A model generated the notes under the pieces. That model worked only from the letters and a program-made list of their open reading frames with translations, ran no database searches and had not been told where the DNA came from. A stretch of 64,000 nt of DNA from contig JAJGOT010000051.1 of assembly GCA_022457155.1 (NCBI GenBank), positions 1,891,001 to 1,955,000 of the forward strand, given 5' to 3'. Source of the DNA: Cladopsammia gracilis (Eukaryota; Cnidaria; Anthozoa; Scleractinia; Dendrophylliidae). A program made the translations under genes and the position numbers. Below, piece after piece: positions 12,987 to 24,723 of this stretch. Numbering within the stretch: position 1 is the stretch's first letter; the number at the start of each line of letters is the position of its first letter.

Positions 12987-13163
12987 CAGACTCGTACCCA
13001 GTCGCTTCTTTGCATTTGCGCTGTGATTTATGGGAAGGATTTAGTGAGTTCGCGATGCATAAAGGGAAGGACGGAGAAAAAACGGGAAGTTTTCCTCCCT
13101 CCTTCCCAAGCGCCTTTTCGCGCGTCAAATGAAATAAATAAGTGACGACTGGGTACGAGTCTG
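12987..13163. mobile_element. 177-bp Mutator-like MITE with 9-bp target duplication
   Basis: The ends are perfect 18-bp inverted repeats, CAGACTCGTACCCAGTCG and its complement. The flanks show an exact 9-bp direct repeat, TAACTCATG (12978-12986 and 13164-13172). A 9-bp duplication is typical of Mutator-like elements. The interior holds a purine-rich palindromic stretch (GGGAAGGA against its complement). A related 203-bp copy lies at 39441-39643. Confidence 0.85.
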
Positions 13164-14486
13164 TAACTCATGCCCGTTCGCTAGTTCAACTGAGCTCGTA
13201 TTTTGAAAGGCATGGGCAGTGAAAAAGCTTTCTATCTGATTGCTTTCATAGAAAAAGCAAAACAAAGATACGAAAGCTTTTACTATCAATGTGTAGGACT
13301 CGATGGAACTTTGAGATCAAATAACATGCTGCTTGCAGGATTTTTTAAAGTCAGTGAGTGAATCAGTTGTGCTACCATCGGCTGGCTTAAACCCGGCCGT
13401 GGTTTGCGTAAACTCAAATATTGAAGGGAAATGTTATATTGCTAAATACCACCCAATATACAACTTAATTGGATATAAATAAGGTTATATAGAGTAAAAC
13501 AGAACAGTAGTTTGGAGAAAAACAGGATTGCAAGGATAAAGGTTGATTACGTTTATCAAATTAATTTCGTGACAGGCGATCAGGAAATCAAAATGGCGGT
13601 ATTTTGTTTCCTTAGTTAATATTTCTTTGCGGTCATAACTTTTGGCGATTTTTTCGTCCTATTTCAAGATAATAGCAAGCTCCTGGCCATAATCTTGAAA
13701 ACACGATATATCAGCGACAGTATCAACCAATGAACCCCAAACCACGTGACTCACGTTATAGCCGGCGGGCAAATTAATTCCCGGGTTCACCTGCTAATGC
13801 GTGGAGCGTGTATAAACTCATGTCCGCTCGTTAGCTCCTGTTTGTAAGCCCAGGCGCGCGTTTTGACAGTCATAGGCAATGAAAAAGCTTTTTATCTGAT
13901 TGCTTTCAAAGCAAAAGACCGATGATAATTGTTTCTTTTTTTTTAATTTGCTGCGTGCGGGAGTGCACAAAATGTTGCTTTCCAAAGTCCTTCTTCGGCG
14001 CTAAATATTTTACTTATCTTAAGTGTGTCATTTTGTTTTGAGATAAGTGGAATTTAAAGTCAGTGATTTGTGTTTACATCGGCTGACTTAACCCGCGTTT
14101 GCATAAACTCAAATAATTAATTAACCCTAAACCACGCGACTCACGTGATATGCTCGCTCGCTTGTTCACGCAAGCTCGTATTTTGAAAGCATGAGCATTG
14201 AAAAAGCTTTTTATCTGATTGCTTTTATAGCAAAAGGAAAACAAAGATATGGAAATCTTGTTTAAATGTCTAGGATTTGCAAACGCCGCAATGGATCTTT
14301 GAGATTAATTACGATGGTAATTTTCTTTCAACTGCTTATGCGTGGAGCGTGTATTGACTCATGCTGCGCAACCTCATACTCGCAAATCCATGCATGAGCG
14401 AGTTGAGACAGCCATGGGCAGTAAAAAACTTTTTATCTCATCGGATTTTATAGCAAAAGAAAAACACTGAGTTTTTTCTTATCTTA

Positions 14487-14842
14487 ATACCGTGTGGCAT
14501 GAAATTTTCGCGAATTTCGCCGGTTTTCCAATGATCCGCGAAAATAGGATCCCACGAAAATAAACTCCAGAGAAAAAAAAAACGCGAAATCACACAATTG
14601 TAACTGTAATCGAAGACTCGTGACAAGAGTATAGAAAATATAAAGTAAAGTAACGAGACAACTTTATATTTCCTTGTTGTTATCAAGAACCGTACGTGAA
14701 AAACCGAGATCCGCGAAAATTTGTTCCCAGCGGTACAAAAGTCTGAAATCCGAATTCGCGAAACTAATTTGTTCCCAAGAAACGCAAAAAAATCGGCAAT
14801 CCGTAAAATTAACTCCCGCGAAAAATTCATGCCAAACGGTAT
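14487..14842. mobile_element. 356-bp MITE with ATACCGT(G)TGGCATGAA ends
   Basis: The left end ATACCGTGTGGCATGAAATT and the right end (complement of AATTCATGCCAAACGGTAT) form imperfect inverted repeats. The interior has repeated CGCGAAA-type motifs in both orientations. A relative with TGTAGCATGAAATTTTTGCG ends lies at 45938-46566. Superfamily unassigned. Confidence 0.65.
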
Positions 14843-15120
14843 GTCGCTTTCTATGAGATAAGTGGTATTTTTTAAAGTCGGAAAAGTTTTGCTTCTTGAC
14901 CTGATTTAACCCGTCGCGTGCTTTATTGAATAAGTCAGCCGCAAAGCGCGTGACTTTAATACACGATCGGCGAGCAAATGCACGGGCTCGTGCGGTCATG
15001 ACTAAACGCACGCCACTTATGCCTCGCTCAAGCTGATTAAAATGCACACACGAGTTTTGACAGTCATGGAAAGCAGCCAAAAAAACTTTCTTTCTGGTTG
15101 TTTATATAACGATTAATTTG

Positions 15121-17394
15121 CAAGATTTGAAAACGTCTAGATACGAACGAAGACTGTAACGATCAAACACTTCCTTAGTTTTGCTAAATGCCAAGGCCGC
15201 TGTTTCGTTTACAATTCCGGTCCCGGAGTCACGCTAAAAGGTGTCCCGGAGTCACGCAAACGTTTAGTAAGGAAGTTTTAAATTAAGTAGTTTAAAACAT
15301 TTTAGATAGCCTTTTTACTATGTAAATTTTGAATGTTTTTTATGATGTTTTGTATTTTCGATTTAGGATAAACAGGGCCTCTATATGGATAACAGACTTC
15401 GAACTGACTGGGTTTAACTCTGTATAAATAAAATTCTCTCTCTCTAAGTATAGTTAAAACTTACAAAAAACACTTGTGAAAACTATGTTCTGCATAATAA
15501 GTGTTCATTCTAAAGGGCGGAATCTCGTGACTAACAGGTAACCTACAATAGTTTTCCGCGAGATCGTAGTTCGTTTACATGTAAATGCCACTCACGAGAT
15601 TCCAGCTGTTTGCGTATCCTCGGGTTATTTAAATATTAAACTTAAACTGATCATTAAAAGCTTTCTTCTGTTTGATTTTATCACTGACAGGCAAAGTCTC
15701 GTGTCTAACTTTTCCAAGTTCAAAAATCGAGATACCTTCCGTATACTTTGGATTCAAATGCATCACAGTCACGAGATTTGGTCTATTAGCATAATATTAG
15801 TTCCCGTTTTCCCTGATCTATTTCAAGAATTTTAAGATAGATCTATTTTAATATTTCCACGCAGTTAAATATTTGAGCCGCGGAGACATCTATAGACGCA
15901 AATGGGTTTTAGCTATTTCTTTTAGTCATTCGTCAAAGTGTGTTTTATACTGAATTTTATTTTAGTTGTCGTAGGCAACACTCTCGATCCCTTTGCAGAT
16001 CCAAACATTAGAGATAATTATTGCGATTTGGCCTTCAAACAAATACTCACAGAATCCCTCAATGTATTTTAGTAATTTACACTAATTCTTAGATAAAACA
16101 AAAATAATTTTGATTATATTGTGCTATTTTTTGATTATATTGCTACTATTTCTATTCTGAATTGTTACTAAGAATATTAAAAGAAATATTGTTTGTGTCA
16201 ATTTATAGTCCAAAAAAATATATTTTGATGAGCCCAAATTAGTTTTGGTATGATCGTGCAAAAAAAATACTCCAATACGTACTTACGTAGGCGTTTGCGT
16301 CACGTCTACGTATGCACTACGTAGTTTGTCGATTTAAAGCCGTGAGACACTCTTCAGTAAATATAAAAATATACTGGAAAACTACTTTTAGGTCCATTAT
16401 AATCCACCCACGCGAATAATTTATAGGGTGCTTATGACTTCCGGTGTGCAAACCACAGGCATACCATTCTCCCTTTGAGTGTTGCCTGTGGTTTATTTAC
16501 GCGTTGGTTTTCTTTGTTTTTCTGGGGTTCTTTTTTCGCGAATTATACACGAGAGCGGTATTCTGACACCAAATTTTACTGCAAGAAGGAAGACAAAAGG
16601 AGGAGGCGCGGTGTTGTAGTTGGGTGGTTCCAGGAAGGGTTAGACAAAAATTGTTAAAAAGTTGCTCAAAAATATCCCCAAAAGTTGCTCAAAAGTTGCT
16701 TAAAATCGAGAAAGTTGCTTTCAGAATTTAAAACATTGCTTGCTGACATAATCACTCTAATTATATATTGTAACTCCTTCCTTGTTTATTAATTTCTAAA
16801 TCGTACCACAAGTGACCTCAATGAATTACAAAACATGGCCTAATAAAAAGCAAAAAAACAAGAGATTTTCTAGTGAAATTCGTGTGAAATTCCAACGAAA
16901 ACGTGTAAAAATATCAATTACTTAATTATGAAGTTGATTAAAAGAAAGTGAAAATATGCCAAAAATATGCGAACTTTTAGAAAAGATGCTGGGAAGTTGC
17001 TCACTCTCAGAAAAGTTGCTCAAAATCGTAAAAGTTGGTCAAAAGTTGCGGAGCAGAATATGTCTAGGCCTAGTTCCAGGCCGTCGTGTTGCTTCCTTAG
17101 AAAAGAAACTTTACTTCACATTGTCTCTCTCTTAGGCACCCGCAGGGGGAGGGGCTGAGGGGGCTTTATCCTCCCCACCCCACTTTTAAGAAATAACCAA
17201 TATCATACCAGTAGACGCGCTTTAAAACTGAACAAACATTACGATCTGCAAGCTTCTTCTGGTAAACCCAGCAAACAGCGCATCTGACGAACGATCGTCA
17301 GTCACTGAATAATTTGGAGATAGCTCGTAATGACGTGCGTATATGATACAAACATGATATATGCCGTATGTTAGGGTTTAAATACAATCCTTTA
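15121..17394. other. Intergenic region with small palindromes
   Basis: No exon is seen. Notable features: a duplicated TCCCGGAGTCACGC motif (15218-15260); paired CTCGTGA/TCACGAG inverted motifs (15510-15600 and 15690-15775); a perfect 12-bp palindrome arm AAACCACAGGCA with its complement (about 16451-16493); and a region with many copies of GTTGCTCAAAAG (16655-17050) related in reverse orientation to 28310-28450. Confidence 0.5.
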
Positions 17395-17529
17395 GATGAT
17401 GATGATGACGATGATAACGACGATGATGATGACGATGATGATGACGATGATGCCGATGATGACGATGATGACGACGATGATGATGATGATGATGACGACG
17501 ATGATGACGACGATGATGATGACGATGAT

Positions 17530-17564
<35 letters not shown>

Positions 17565-17600
17565 TGATGATGATGATGATGACGATGATGATGACGAGAA
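17395..17600 (+). repeat. (GAT/GAC)n microsatellite, ~205 bp
   Basis: An almost pure trinucleotide array of GAT with interspersed GAC and one GCC. It creates long open frames of poly-Asp on one strand and poly-Ser on the other. Neither is flanked by coding-like sequence or splice sites, so these frames are artefacts of the repeat. Confidence 0.95.
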
Positions 17601-17784
17601 AGCGTTTGTTGATTTTGCTCTATCTTTCACTTTCACAGGGTTTCCGCCATTGTCGACAATTAGCCAATTAATCTAGATTTACAGCCCAGTAGTCGAAAAC
17701 CTAAAAATGTTTCAAACCAAAGTATATCCTTTGTTCTCTTCTAGTTCACCCATAATTGCCTTCTTCGGACAACAATGGCAATTT

Positions 17785-17948
17785 GTATACAGCTATTTCA
17801 ATTAACGTTGTCGGATAAAAGCTTAAAGCCAAGAGCGCAAGATAGTATGGGTTAGGATAAATAGCATTGCATAAAAATCCCATACTACCTTGCGGTCTTG
17901 GCTTTTCGCCTTTTTCATCCGACAACGTTAATTGAAATAGCTGTATAC
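17785..17948. repeat. 164-bp foldback element
   Basis: The left arm from GTATACAGCTATTTCAATTA through CGTTGTCGGAT and AAGCCAAGA is repeated in reverse complement up to 17948. The loop is a short AT-rich segment around 17850-17870. No target duplication is obvious. Confidence 0.8.
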
Positions 17949-18081
17949 CATCTCTGAAATCAGCAGGCAAAACATGCCCATTTTAGACCAAAACGGTGAA
18001 AATGTTGACCTAATTACAGGCCCAAAAATTAAAATTAAAACAACAACAACAAAAACAAAAACAAACACACGCACACCACAC

Positions 18082-18115
18082 CTACCAAGAGAAAATAATA
18101 TTTTTCTCTTGGTAG
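18082..18115. repeat. Short perfect hairpin
   Basis: CTACCAAGAGAAAA and its complement are separated by about six A/T bases. It could form a strong stem in DNA or RNA. There is no T- or A-tract arrangement or adjacent gene that would give it a function. Confidence 0.6.
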
Positions 18116-18712
18116 TTACTCTCCAGGTCTGCGAGTTGATATAAACACCATTTTGGTGTACTTGTACAAATTACAAATTACGTAAAGCATGCGTTACCTA
18201 CTACCACCGAGTGAACAACATCGAATGTACATGTCATCATATTTGAGAGCACTTGTAGAGAGTTATTACATTATGCTTTGAAAGAGAACTTACATTTTGT
18301 GTTAAAAAAAAACTACAAAAACAAGACAGTCAAAGAAAATGTGTGTACTTCAGTTGCTTATGCACCACGTGAACCACATGCACGCAATTCAAATTCACAC
18401 GCTCTTTTTTGCTTCAGTCCGGACCGCAAAGAGCTTTTGGTGCCAAAACCAAGGCGAACGGAAGAGTTTACGGACGTAAAAATGCAACGGAGCTTGTTCT
18501 ATTTTACGGAGCAGTGGGAATTGTTTACTTGCGTTTTATTTACGCCCGTTTTACGCACGTAAAAAAATACGCTCTCATTAAAGGCCCAGAAACGCAGTGC
18601 AAGTTTTTTTGAAACGTTTCTTTGCGCACAACGTTACAAGAAAGTTGCACCGTGCATGTGTCCGGGCTTATACACTTCTTTCTTGCTTAGCAACCTCCCG
18701 TGTGCATCCATT

Positions 18713-18828
18713 TAACTATTATAGCACGAAAGCGCGCGTGATATCGCCTAATTCTTAGCCGACGAGGCCGTAGGCCAAGTCGGCTAAAATTAGGCGATAT
18801 CACGCAAGCTTGAGCGCTATAATAGTTT
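18713..18828. repeat. 116-bp foldback element
   Basis: The left arm AACTATTATAGC followed by GCGTGATATCGCCTAATT, with AGCCGAC, is mirrored on the right. The arms meet at GAGGCCGTAGGCC. It is a near-complete palindrome typical of a small MITE. Confidence 0.75.
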
Positions 18829-21103
18829 TAGAATTCAACACATTGATAACAAAGTACAGTTTGAAGAAAAAATATCGAGTCCGGTCCGTCATTTTTGCAT
18901 TCTCTTGTCAAAATGCGAAATTTATATCCATCGTTGGATATACGTCATGTAGACGTAGCGTATATCGATAACTTTTTGACCATATTTGGGCAGTGTATCA
19001 ATGTATTGAATTATAAAACTCGATGTACGCACGCTGCACGTCTACCAGTTCTTATTTTTTTATTTTAGATCCCGAAAAAAAAATGAGGGATGCGACCTGG
19101 GACAGAGCAAGGTCCGTTAGCCACATAACAACAAAGAAAGTCTCTAAAAAGGTTAGCATTTCCAAATTTGTATCTCAATTTGGCAAGTTCTATAAGGCTA
19201 ACCACGCAAATTTTACATAGAGAATCAAAAGCTGATTTCCGAGCGTCACGTATCCCTTCGCCAAAGCAAATCGATTCACTTGATATCCCGTTTTGGTCTT
19301 TTATTTCCCACCGACGAACCATCACAGTTTCTTTGACAATGCAAAAGAGTCGGACTTTTTCTATTATTCACTCAAATCGCTGCCTGCTCCTCGCAAAGGT
19401 GCGAAGCGCCGTAACCGTGGAGCCTACCGGCGTGTGAGGCGAGAGAACGTCTCTCCCCAGTCCCACTCTTGGTAGTCACACTCGCTCCAGACCTTTCGTT
19501 CAAAGAAGCGGGCACTGTTTCACAGTCCAAGGGCGCGTTTCCTTTGGACATTTTCTGCCCATTCCAGAAACAGAATACCTCAAAATATTGCACATATTCC
19601 TCTCGTAAAATATAGAAAGAAGTCGCTGCTTTGACTTTGTGTATCTGGAAAAAAATTGGTATGTGAGAATGTAAGCAACATCTCTTGTCTGTGGAGGCAC
19701 TCAGTGAACATTTATTGTTCGGCTTCGTTTAATTAGAGGCTTATTGTTGTGCTTGGCAATTAAGCGATGGATAGCATAGATTTTTCTCTATACACTTAGT
19801 GCTATTGTTCGATAACTTTAGCTCTGAGCCATGCATTGTGCCGTTAATCTTCAATATTTATCCTTTAATGAAATACCTCCAAACAGTAACTACTATACTA
19901 GAAGGTATTGCGGGTTATCAAATAACCTTTCACTGCGATTAAACCGGCGCCGCGTTTTGCTAATTGCTTCAATATTCAACGCTAAAACCGAACAAAGGCT
20001 ATTAAAAATAAGGCCATTTAAAACAATGCTCTATGAAAATTTACATTATCATGCCATCAAATCTGTCAAATTGTCTTGTGTTTGCCAGTTGCACAAAGAA
20101 TCCAGTGGAATCATCTAGTTTCAACGCAAGTTATACTTCATAACACGTTTTACGGTGACCGAAGTCTCTCATTTATTGCAGGGTACTTTACTAGGATTGA
20201 GGTAGGTTTGTCAAAATTAGCACGCTTTCTCGTTAGTTTCATACAGAACACAGAACTAAACTCAAACAACTAGCCAGGGTAAGCTAGAACTTGGGCTTTG
20301 TTTTCCTACAATAAACACCGTAAATAACTAAGGAAGATAGAGTTTTCGTTTCACTCTCAACGATTTGGCAAACCTCGATCATCATTGAACACTACATGTA
20401 ACAGACTACAGTGGAACCTCGATTTAACGAAGTGCCAAGGGACTGGGGAAATTGGTTCGTTATATCGAAAACCTCGTTTGTAACGGTGTTACGTATTTCC
20501 GGATCTGGAAAAAAAAAATTATTTGCACTTTAATGCCTGTATGAAACTACAATACACTGTAAATATAACTACGGCACTGGCAAACTGTACAGGTTATAGC
20601 CCCATAGCATACACTGTTGGTCTGTTCCGCATTCATCTTTTGTCGAGCGTTGACATTTGTTCGTTATATCGGAGTAGATTTTACCTTTGTTGTTGTGTTC
20701 GTATATATAACGAGGATTTCGTTATATCGAGGTTCTGTCCCATACATTTTACTTGTAATTTTGCCCGGCTGAACAATTTCGTTCGTTATACCGAGGACTT
20801 CGTTATATAGAGGTTCGTTAAATCGAAGTTCCACAATGCCAAAAACGTTTAAAAGATAGTTCTTTACCACGAATGTACTATGCTGATATCTCGATCTTAG
20901 CAATTTTTTGATACAAAGCGAGAGAATAGTAGGCGGAGAAGATATGTCACCCAGCAGTAAGAAAAATACTCTGGCGAGTTTGAGCGGCGAAGCCGCGACA
21001 ACGAGGCGCTTTTTCTAACCGTTTATGCAGTGAATTTCAGTCATGATATTTAGAGAACGGACCTCTTGATCCAGGGTGTAAGAAAAACGCAAGCAGCAAC
21101 TTA

Positions 21104-21223
21104 GGCCCAGTTCAAACGTCGAACTTCACATGTGCCGAACCTAATGCAAATGATCAAAATCTATTGTTCTTGCTAATTTGCATTAGGTTCGGCACATGTG
21201 AAGATCGACGTTTGAACTGGGCC
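21104..21223. mobile_element. 120-bp PIF/Harbinger-type MITE
   Basis: Long inverted repeats starting GGCCCAGTTCAAACGTCGA, with TTA on both sides (21101-21103 and 21224-21226). A 3-bp TTA/TAA duplication is the Harbinger signature. It sits within the left-only part of the composite element. Confidence 0.8.
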
Positions 21224-21432
21224 TTAACTCAGTCTATCACACCAAACTGAAAAAATTTTAAACGACTCGCTTTGTGATGCTCTTCACTCAGCTTTCCAAC
21301 AACCGGCTGAAGACACTAGCTGATGACAACACCAGTAGCGATGCAATTGTAAGCGCAATCCCTAGAGGTTCATATACAAACCAAAATGTTGATATTTTAC
21401 GTACTTGCAAGCACAAGGTGAAATTTGTTGAT

Positions 21433-23391
21433 CCGGCATCACAGGACACCCAAGCGTAATGTTTGCATATTAATGATATTTGAAAATATAAGACATTGTA
21501 TGGAATTTCGAATTCAACGTTTTAAGCAATATATAAAATCAAAATTGCTGAATAAAATCGTTGAAACATTTACTGGTGTCGTATTCTATCTTTATACAGT
21601 GTTTCTACGCTATTTGAACGATTTTTAGTCCATTTTTCTTACCTTGTATAATATAATGGAAAGGAAGGAGAGTTCGGAGCTTTCGGCGTTCGACACGTGT
21701 CCACAAATGGCTCATTTTTCGCACAAAAATAGGTGCTGCTCCCATTCTGACTGGACGTCCTCACAGTAGAATAACGTTAAATTGCATTTCTTCGAACAAC
21801 GTGAACATCCCTTGTTGATTATGACGAACAAGCCGCTCCACAAAATCACATAGCACTGCAAAATAGGCGCCAGAGAGCGTGAAGAACGGAAGAGACCACG
21901 GTGCGCGGTCAGCACTGGGTACCAGAGTAAAATCAAACCCCACAGGGAAGGGAACGTTCAATTTTGTCAATCTGCATTTTTGTTGCGCCTACCACCCGGT
22001 GAGGACCAAGTTGTCATTCTGCTGGTCATGCTTTCGACGTTAAAACGGCCTCTTGAAGAGGAGGAGACAAGGAAGAAAAGATTGAAAAAGTAAAAACGGT
22101 AAAATGTCAATTGACATTTTATTGTTTTTCTTTTTTGTGAAAACGTAAACCGTGCAACTGAATTGTGCTTTGTCACTGTTGTGAAACACGCCATACGCCA
22201 TTCGAGGTAGAGTGATTTTACTTCATCTGTGAAACACTATCTAACAATTAATGTGTAATAGTCCAAATTAAACAAAAGGAAACAATGGAATTATAGTCTA
22301 ATAGTGCGTACTATTCTACTAACTATTTCACAGATGAAGTAAAATCACTCTAAATGCGTGCTTTTTCTTTACAAAAATTAATGTCATTTTATATCGGTAA
22401 TTAAAATGCTATATCAGTAAAACAAAAAACATTTGCACGTGGGTGCCTGAAATTAATTTGGCAGATTATATTTGCGTCTTATGACATAAAAACAAACACA
22501 TTCTACAAAAAGCGTGTCCCACCGGAACGGTTTCTTTTGTTTTCCTCGATTTTTGCACGGGCTAATTTTTGTTTTTGACTGTAGTGCGACCAGGCCCTTA
22601 TTACATAAAGAAAAAATTTAATGTCTTGCAGAAGCGTAAGAGCTGAACCGAGCTCAATGTAAATGTAAATGTTGGTAAATGTTTTACTAATAGACGTAAA
22701 GAAGGAAACAGACACGCGGTCCGTTTTCCGTCGCTTCTTCCTTGTCTCCTCCTCTTCAAGCTAGAGGCCGTTGTAACGTCGAAAGCATGACCAGCAGAAT
22801 GACAACTTGGTCCTCACCGGGTGGTAGGCGCAACAAAAATGACAGGTTGACAAAATTGAACGTTCCCTTCCCTGTGGGGTTTGATTTTACTCTGGTACCC
22901 AGTGTTGACCGCGCACCGTGGTCTCTTTCGTTCTTCACGCTCTCTGGCGCCTATTTTGCAGTGCTATGTGATTTTGTGTAGCGGCTTGTTCGTCATAATC
23001 AACAAGGGATGTTCAAGTTGTTCGAAGAAATGCAATTTAACGTTATTCTACTGTGAGAACGACCAGTCAGAATGGGAGCAGCACCTATTTTTGTGCGAAA
23101 AATGAGCCATTTGTGGACACGTGTCGAACGCCGAAAGCTCCGAACTCTCCTTCCTTTCCATTATAGACCATTATATTATACAAGGTAAGATAAATGGACT
23201 AAAAATCGTTCAAATAGTTTAGAAACACTGTATAAAGATAGAATACGACACCAGTAAATGTTTCAACGATTTTATTCAGCAATTTTGATTTTATATATTG
23301 CTTAAAACGTTGAATTCGTAATTCCACACAATGTCTTATACTTTCAAATATCATTAATATGCAAACATTACGCTTGGGTGTCCTGTGCCGG
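21433..23391. repeat. Inverted duplication with ~650-bp arms
   Basis: The arms 21433-22076 and 22735-23391 are reverse complements at roughly 95 percent by eye, with a 658-bp loop. Both arms carry the same open frame, readable from about 22787 on plus (ESMTSRMTTW, then FDFTLVPS, then FEEMQFNVI). The right-arm copy has a stop after CDFV that the left-arm copy (CDFVERLV) lacks. The frame matches no family I know; it may be a captured host fragment or chance. Confidence 0.8.
22210..22350. mobile_element. 141-bp TA-flanked MITE, copy 1
   Basis: Inverted ends GAGTGATTTTACTTCATCTG are flanked by TA. An almost identical copy of the same length is at 31167-31307. It lies in the loop of the inverted duplication. 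TA duplication suggests Tc1/mariner-type mobilisation. Confidence 0.85.
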
Positions 23392-23620
23392 CATATGCAC
23401 GTGATTGCATTTCTCAGTGAAACCTTCTATGTAACGAAGTCTTCGGTATAACGAATGATTTTGTTCAACCCGGAAAAATAACAAGTAGAATGTGTAGAAC
23501 AGAACCTCGATATATACGAAATCCTCGTTATAACGAACACGATCCGGCAGCCCAAACGTAAAATCTACCCCGATATAACGAATAAATGTCAGCTCGCGAC
23601 AAACGGATGAATTCGGAACA

Positions 23621-23766
23621 GGCCCGGTTGTTCAAAAGGTGGATAGCGCTATTCACCGGATAAATCACTATCCAGTGGATAACACAATTGGTTTTGCTAA
23701 TGCCCATATACTGTTTAGAGATTTATCCGGTGGATAGCGCCATCCACCTTTTGAACAACCGGGGCC
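23621..23766. repeat. 146-bp foldback MITE
   Basis: The arms GGCCCGGTTGTTCAAAAGG followed by TGGATAGCGC and CACCGGATAAAT are mirrored at the right end (TTTTGAACAACCGGGGCC). It interrupts the right outer arm of the composite element; the left arm lacks it, so it is a later insertion. Confidence 0.8.
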
Positions 23767-24034
23767 AGACCGACAGTGTGTGTATAACCTGTACAGTTTT
23801 CCAGTGTCGTAGTTATATTTACAGTGTACCGTTGCTTCATATCGGCATTGAAGTGCAAAAATACGTAACACCGTTACAAAACAATTGTTAACTATACCTT
23901 GATATAACGAACATTTTGGTTGTTTTCCCGCAAATTCGTTATAACGAGGTTTTTGATATAACGAACCCTCGATATAACGAGCCAATTTCCCAGTCCGTTG
24001 GCACTAAATCGAGGTTCCACTGTACTTGAATAGG

Positions 24035-24268
24035 CCATTTCCGAGTTGCCTTTAGCCTCTGTATCAAAGCGAGGCTAGGTGCGAAACCTTTCATATGAAA
24101 ATGAGTTTTCATTCTCATGCAAATAAAACTTATTTGCATGTGAATGAAAACTCGGGATAAAACTTATAAATAAAACTTATTTGCATGTGAATGAAAACTC
24201 ATTTTCATATGAAAGGTTTCGCACCTAGCCTCGCTTTGATAGAGAGGCTAAAGGCAACTCGGAAATGG
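24035..24268. repeat. 234-bp foldback element
   Basis: GCCATTTCCGAGTTGCCTTT with TAGCCTC, then CGAGGCTAGGTGCGAAACC and TTTCATATGAAAATGAG, is mirrored at the right. The centre carries two copies of AATAAAACTTATTTGCATG. It starts ten bases after the end of the composite pogo-like element. Confidence 0.8.
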
Positions 24269-24294
24269 TTGTGCCTAAAGAATACCCTTTAGAG

Positions 24295-24684
24295 GGACGT
24301 CGGACACCTTATTAAGACTTATATAACGTAATGTCGTCACTTAGAATTTTATTTTCAATAAATTTTTAAGTGTAAAAAAGAAAATCTAAAATCCCCCACT
24401 CAGGATTGAACCTGTGATCTCAACTAAGCTTAGGCTTAGATAGCCTACCGTACCACTCTACTACTGTACCACCTAGCTTCTCGGGCGACTCGTTCAATTG
24501 TTTTATTTCTATAGTTTCTCGTTCATTGTATCCATCCAATTGGGTTTAATAGATCTTACGGCAGCTGCTACATGACCCCGGTTGTTCAGGCCTAAATTTA
24601 ACTATATAAACTGCTACCCATAACATCAACTGAAAGCTAACCAGTTACTCCGTTATACATGTTTCAATAAGGTGTCCGACGTCC
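24295..24684. mobile_element. 390-bp TIR element carrying a tRNA-like promoter
   Basis: Terminal inverted repeats GGACGTCGGACACCTTATT at the left, with the matching complement at the right, are flanked by TTTAG on both sides. The interior contains a minus-strand tRNA-like segment with A and B boxes (see 24393-24485). It combines DNA-transposon-like ends with an internal pol III promoter. Confidence 0.7.
24393..24485 (-). other. tRNA-related pol III promoter (A and B boxes)
   Basis: On the minus strand TAGTAGAGTGG (24453-24463) fits the A-box consensus and GGTTCAATCC (24403-24412) fits the B box, about 40 bases apart as in tRNA genes and tRNA-derived SINEs. I cannot fold a full cloverleaf with a credible anticodon arm, so I do not call a functional tRNA. 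Confidence 0.5.
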
Positions 24685-24723
24685 TTTAGGCTTAACCCTC
24701 GGAAATGGCCTATTGCTTGAATA

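Larger units (their letters stand above)
12880..15120 (+). repeat. Diverged tandem copies of a ~0.6-0.8 kb unit
   Basis: A recognisable block recurs about five times, near 12900, 13180-13430, 13720-13990, 14090-14300 and 14870-15110. It runs: GCATAAACTCAAAT, AACCC(T/C)AAACCACG(T/C)GACTCACGTG, a GCTCG-rich stretch, GTATTTTGAAAG, a CATGGGCA-like motif, AAAAAGCTTTTTATCTGATT, then TAGCAAAAG. Copies are strongly diverged and interrupted by the elements at 12987-13163 and 14487-14842. No coding potential is evident. The spacing suggests an old tandem array of an unclassified repeat. Confidence 0.6.
20409..24022. mobile_element. Composite palindromic pogo/Tigger-like element, 3.6 kb
   Basis: The outer ends are CAGTGGAACCTCGATTTAAC at the left and the complement of CAGTGGAACCTCGATTTAGT at the right, each flanked by TA (20407-20408 and 24023-24024). 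Ends starting CAGTGGAACCTCG with TA duplication fit the pogo/Tigger branch of Tc1/mariner. The outer arms (20409-20838 and 23392-24022) share GTTATATCGAGG-type motifs throughout. Inside them sits a second, ~650-bp pair of inverted arms (21433-22076 and 22735-23391). The left side has an extra ~590 bp (20839-21432) missing on the right. No transposase frame is present, so it is non-autonomous. Two separate solo elements flanking a palindrome is the alternative reading, since the left outer arm also ends in a degenerate inverse TIR. Confidence 0.65.

Noticed and set aside
17298..17676. Open frames of poly-Ser (minus) and poly-Asp (plus)
   Set aside because: They are translations of the GAT/GAC microsatellite; no splice sites, start context or unique flanking protein sequence.
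20409..24022. An autonomous Tigger/pogo transposon
   Set aside because: No frame long enough for a DDE transposase is present anywhere in the element.
24393..24485. A functional tRNA gene
   Set aside because: A and B boxes are good, but I could not fold acceptor and anticodon stems convincingly, and it lies inside a repeat.
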